This document shows positions 12,503 through 14,972 of a stretch of DNA of 14,972 nt, in pieces. The notes below the pieces were generated by a model that saw nothing but the letters and a program-made list of their open reading frames with translations, searched no databases and was not told the origin of the DNA. The first letter of the stretch is position 1. Every line of letters starts with the position of its first letter. Source of the stretch: Nitrospirota bacterium (GTDB lineage: Bacteria; Nitrospirota; UBA9217). Made by a program: the position numbers and the translations under genes. The stretch is taken from assembly GCA_013334545.1 (NCBI GenBank), contig JAAXXJ010000046.1, positions 1 to 14,972 on the forward strand. Reading direction: 5' to 3'.

Positions 12503-13777
12503 ATGCCGATAAGGAGAAGGGACCACGCACCACTATCGGACGCGGAGCAGGGGACCAACAAGGCCCGCATCATAGTTCTCGTGGCGCTCGTGCTGGTAGC
12601 GGCCATCGCCGCGGGCTCGATGGGGGCCTACTCCGCCTTCCGCAGCGACGGGCATGGCATAGCCCTGTCGCTGCTGTTCTTCCTGGTCGTGCCGATACTG
12701 GCCTATGTCCTGTTCCGGACCATGATCGCGCCCTACTACCGGAGGCTGGAGGACGCAAACCTCGAGCTTCATATCAAGCAGGAAGAGATTCTGGACATGA
12801 AGGACGACCTGTTCATCAAGTTCCTGGGGATCCACGATGCGAACTATGCGGCGAACTCCCCGCGACTGTTCCCGGAGCGGCTCAAGGACGTCGCCGATGT
12901 CACGGCACGGGTCATGGAGGCCGAGGTCTGCCTCATCTACCGGTATGACCGGAAGAAGGATGAACTGGTGCTGGCCGCGACCAATGGCTACCGCCAGGAG
13001 GCTGTCGGCATGGTGCGGATTCCTGTCGGGCAGGGTATCGAGGGAGTGGTGGCACGCAGGGTCGAGCCGGTCATGCTCAAGGACTTTACCAAGGACAGCA
13101 GGTTCAGGGAGGCGCCCGGTCTGGCGCTGTCAAGCTATTCGTCGCTCTACTGTCTCCCGCTCTATGTGTATTCCAGCGGCGCCCTCATGGGCGCCATCGA
13201 GCTGCTGTACGCGAGCGCAAAGACCTTCACCGATGAGGAGATCAATTTTTTTACGACCCTCGCGGGCATCCTATCCAACACCATGCAGAACGAAATGCTT
13301 CAGACCGAGCTCCGCAAAATGAACATGGAGCTGGAGCAATGGGTCACCGAGAAGACCGAGGAACTCCGGTCCTCGGAGGAGCGGTACCGGACACTCGTGG
13401 AAAACGCGAACGAGGCAATCTTCGTGCTGTCCGAGTCAGGGGACATCGTGTTCGCCAATGAACATGCGGTGCGGCTGTCGGGGTACGGTAAATTCGACCT
13501 TGTACACAAGAATCTGGCCGAGCTCCTGGCCGACGCGTCCGCGGTCCAGGGCATGCTCACCGAGACGGTCCAGGGCGGTCAGTCGCTCCGGAACGCCGGA
13601 TTGATGCGCCACGACGGCGCCGTGGTCCCCGTCGAGGTGAGCTGCGTCGGCCTTACCCTCATAGGCAGGCGCTTCGTCCAGGCGGTCGCGCGCGACATGT
13701 CCGCTTACGTCCGGCTGGAGCAGCGGCTTGCGGAGAAGGAACGGGAGATCGCCGAGCTGCGTGCGCGTCTCAAATAA
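12503..13777 (+). CDS. Membrane-anchored GAF-PAS sensor protein without output domain
   Basis: A 424-residue sensory protein. In order: a basic N-terminus (RRR at 4-6), two membrane helices (about 22-44 and 51-72), a short coiled coil (about 77-103), a GAF domain (about 125-262, with VRIPVGQGIEGVVARR and LPLYVYSSGALMGAIELL), a coiled coil (262-295), a PAS domain (about 293-405, with YRTLVENANEAIFVLSESG and SGYGKFDLV), and a terminal coiled coil (403-424). The protein ends there: no histidine kinase, GGDEF, EAL, HD-GYP or methyl-accepting region follows, and the next 50 bases hold only a terminator. The signal is unknown. AAGGAGG at 12492-12498 fixes the ATG at 12503. It follows cbiO by 40 bases on the same strand and may be read with the transporter operon or from its own promoter. 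Confidence 0.88.
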   Translation: MPIRRRDHAPLSDAEQGTNKARIIVLVALVLVAAIAAGSMGAYSAFRSDGHGIALSLLFFLVVPILAYVLFRTMIAPYYRRLEDANLELHIKQEEILDMKDDLFIKFLGIHDANYAANSPRLFPERLKDVADVTARVMEAEVCLIYRYDRKKDELVLAATNGYRQEAVGMVRIPVGQGIEGVVARRVEPVMLKDFTKDSRFREAPGLALSSYSSLYCLPLYVYSSGALMGAIELLYASAKTFTDEEINFFTTLAGILSNTMQNEMLQTELRKMNMELEQWVTEKTEELRSSEERYRTLVENANEAIFVLSESGDIVFANEHAVRLSGYGKFDLVHKNLAELLADASAVQGMLTETVQGGQSLRNAGLMRHDGAVVPVEVSCVGLTLIGRRFVQAVARDMSAYVRLEQRLAEKEREIAELRARLK

Positions 13778-13811
13778 CTGCCAGCGGTCTGCTCGCGCAT
13801 CGCCGTGATGA

Positions 13812-13845
13812 CAAAAAAGCGGCCCCGGACTATTCCGGGGCCGCT
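13812..13845 (-). terminator. Strong intrinsic terminator between convergent genes
   Basis: A perfect 12-bp GC-rich stem (13818-13829 with 13834-13845, loop 13830-13833) contains CGGCCCCGG and its complement. On the minus strand it is followed by a run of six T (13818-13813), so it best serves the small minus-strand gene. On the plus strand the downstream sequence is only GCTGTTT, so it may also stop transcripts of the GAF-PAS gene but less efficiently. Confidence 0.88.
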
Positions 13846-13876
13846 GCTGTTTGCTGAATCTTTCTGCAGGTGCCTG

Positions 13877-14131
13877 CTACTTCGCCTTCACCTCGATGTC
13901 CGTGGCGCGCGATTCATACTTCACCGTGACCTTGGCGCCGACTTTCAGGTCGCCCTTGATCTTCGTATTGGCGTCCTTTACCAGTTCGAACTTTTCGCCT
14001 TTTTTGTCCACGACAATGACATTTTCCTTCACTTCCAGGACCTTGCCGGTAAACTGATAGGTCTTGCCGGCGGCGAACGCCACCACCGCGACCAGCACCA
14101 GCGCCACAATCAGGACTGCGGACTTCTTCAT
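13877..14131 (-). CDS. Small exported protein of unknown function (possible OB-fold / DUF5666-like)
   Basis: An 84-residue protein with a classic Sec signal peptide: Lys2-Lys3, a hydrophobic core (4-20), and a likely cleavage after AFA near residue 20. The mature part, about 63 residues, is lysine-rich and beta-prone, with alternating hydrophobic strands (TYQFTGKVLEVKENVIVVDKK, KFELVKD, KVGAKVTVKYES, ATDIEVKAK). This looks like a small beta-barrel that would sit in the periplasm. I do not recognise a specific family; DUF5666-like or OB-fold proteins are the nearest impression. The ATG at 14131 is chosen because AAGGAGGT (14145-14138) lies six bases upstream. The longer in-frame start at 14182 would lie upstream of the predicted transcription start. 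It has its own promoter and terminator and is therefore a monocistronic unit. Confidence 0.8.
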   Translation of the reverse strand: MKKSAVLIVALVLVAVVAFAAGKTYQFTGKVLEVKENVIVVDKKGEKFELVKDANTKIKGDLKVGAKVTVKYESRATDIEVKAK

Positions 14132-14167
14132 GGTGATACCTCCTTCGAGAATTGAAATAATGGAAAA

Positions 14168-14196
14168 ACTATAGCCAAGCAATTGCGTTCTGTCAA
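14168..14196 (-). promoter_or_regulatory. Sigma70 promoter of the small exported protein gene
   Basis: Read on the minus strand, a perfect TTGACA (14196-14191) is followed after exactly 17 bp by TATAGT (14173-14168), one mismatch from consensus. Transcription would start near 14161, giving a leader of about 30 bases to the ATG at 14131. Its -35 box lies only 16 bases beyond the stop of the upstream HerA-like gene. Confidence 0.8.
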
Positions 14197-14211
14197 GGCG
14201 TACGGCAGGTG

Positions 14212-14972
14212 TTATCGCCGCTTACTGCTGCCGCCCAGGATCGAGCCGAGCACACCACGGATGATCTGCCGGCCGATCTGGCTGCCGATGGCGTGGGCGG
14301 CGCTTTTGGCCGCGGCGGAGAGAAGGTCCCCGGCCTGGGAGCGGGGTTCGGCCGAGCGCTTCTGGGGGACGGGCTCTTGCGGCGCCTGTTCGGCCCGGGC
14401 TTTAAGTTTTTCGTAGGCCGACTCCCGGTCCACGGTCTTTTCATAGTGGCCGTAAATGGGGGATCCTTTAATGATCTTGCCCCGTTCCTCGGGAGCAAGG
14501 GGAGTGAGGCGGCTGTGCGGCGGATAGATATAAGCCCGCTCCACCTTTGTGGGCGCGCCCTTTTCGTCCAGAACCGAGACCAGGGCCTCCCCCACCTCAA
14601 GCTCGGTGATGGCCTTGGCCACGTTCAGCTTGGGGCTGGCGCGGAAGGTGTCGGCGGCCGCTTTGACATTCTTCTGATCCTTGGGCGTGAAGGCGCGGAG
14701 CGCATGCTGGACCCGGTTGCCGAGCTGGCCCAGCACCGTTTCGGGCAGGTCCAGGGGATTCTGGGTGATGAAATAAACCCCTACCCCTTTGGAACGGATG
14801 AGGCGAACGACCTGCTCGATCTTCTCCACCAGGATCTTGGGGGCGTCGTCGAAGAGCAGATGGGCCTCGTCGAAAAAGAAGACCAGCTTGGGCTTCTCCG
14901 GGTCCCCCACTTCGGGAAGGGTCTCGAAGATTTCGGAGAGCATCCAGAGCAGAAAGGTGGCATAGAGCTTGG
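14212..14972 (-). CDS. HerA/YjgR-like ATPase (DUF853), C-terminal part (5' truncated by window)
   Basis: This is the C-terminal roughly 250 residues of a HerA-superfamily P-loop ATPase of the YjgR/DUF853 type, whose role is not established. The frame is open to the window edge (KLYATFLLWMLSEIF leads in), so the N-terminal half with Walker A is missing. Visible parts are the Walker B block KLVFFFDEAHLLF and GVGVYFITQNPLDLPETVLGQLGNR (sensor-type strand and a possible arginine finger). After these come ALRAFTPKDQKNVKAAADTFR, LEVGEALVSVLDEKGAPT and the family segment SRLTPL. A Pro/Gln/Ala-rich linker precedes a helical glycine-containing tail (about QIGRQIIRGVLGSILGG), a known feature of the family. 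The TAA stop is at 14212-14214. The next gene on this strand has its own promoter, and I see no hairpin terminator between them. Confidence 0.92.
   Translation of the reverse strand, partial: KLYATFLLWMLSEIFETLPEVGDPEKPKLVFFFDEAHLLFDDAPKILVEKIEQVVRLIRSKGVGVYFITQNPLDLPETVLGQLGNRVQHALRAFTPKDQKNVKAAADTFRASPKLNVAKAITELEVGEALVSVLDEKGAPTKVERAYIYPPHSRLTPLAPEERGKIIKGSPIYGHYEKTVDRESAYEKLKARAEQAPQEPVPQKRSAEPRSQAGDLLSAAAKSAAHAIGSQIGRQIIRGVLGSILGGSSKRR

Overview
The window is about 15 kb of GC-rich, gene-dense bacterial chromosome. It reads as a Gram-negative organism: it has a large lipoprotein-type lytic transglycosylase with Tol-Pal-style TPR units, a YajC-SecD-SecF block, and a PAS-GGDEF protein. The order argS, tgt, yajC, secD, secF, together with the simple heptamer palindromes in the spacers, reminds me of uncultured Nitrospirota or Desulfobacterota. 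That placement is inference from memory; nothing here fixes the phylum. I see no tRNA, rRNA, CRISPR array, insertion sequence or prophage core.

Region 1 (1-4883, plus strand) is a translation and secretion operon: the 3' end of argS, then tgt (queuosine tRNA modification), yajC, secD and secF (the Sec accessory complex), closed by an intrinsic terminator. Three spacers in this run each hold an inverted repeat whose two arms are built from exactly four 7-bp units. A looser fourth one lies between secD and secF. This is the most unusual structure in the window.

Region 2 (4891-8584, plus strand) carries a YkgJ-type cysteine-cluster protein. It is followed by a strong sigma70-like promoter, an 813-codon TPR lytic transglycosylase with a lipobox, and a small ZapB-like coiled-coil protein. 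A hairpin-rich untranslated stretch then ends in a textbook terminator. Cell-wall remodelling and division are the likely themes.

Region 3 (8695-9597) is a stand-alone PAS-GGDEF diguanylate cyclase with an intact active site and inhibitory site, and a cysteine cluster in its PAS domain.

Region 4 (9725-13777, plus strand) holds a four-helix YvlD/phage_holin_4_2-type membrane protein, then a cobalt/nickel ECF transporter: cbiM, cbiQ (4-bp overlap) and cbiO. No CbiN/NikN component is visible. Next comes a membrane-anchored GAF-PAS protein with no output domain.

Region 5 (13812-14972, minus strand) converges on region 4. A small exported protein has its own near-perfect promoter and a 12-bp-stem terminator. 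Upstream of it lies the C-terminal part of a HerA/YjgR-like (DUF853) ATPase that runs off the window edge.
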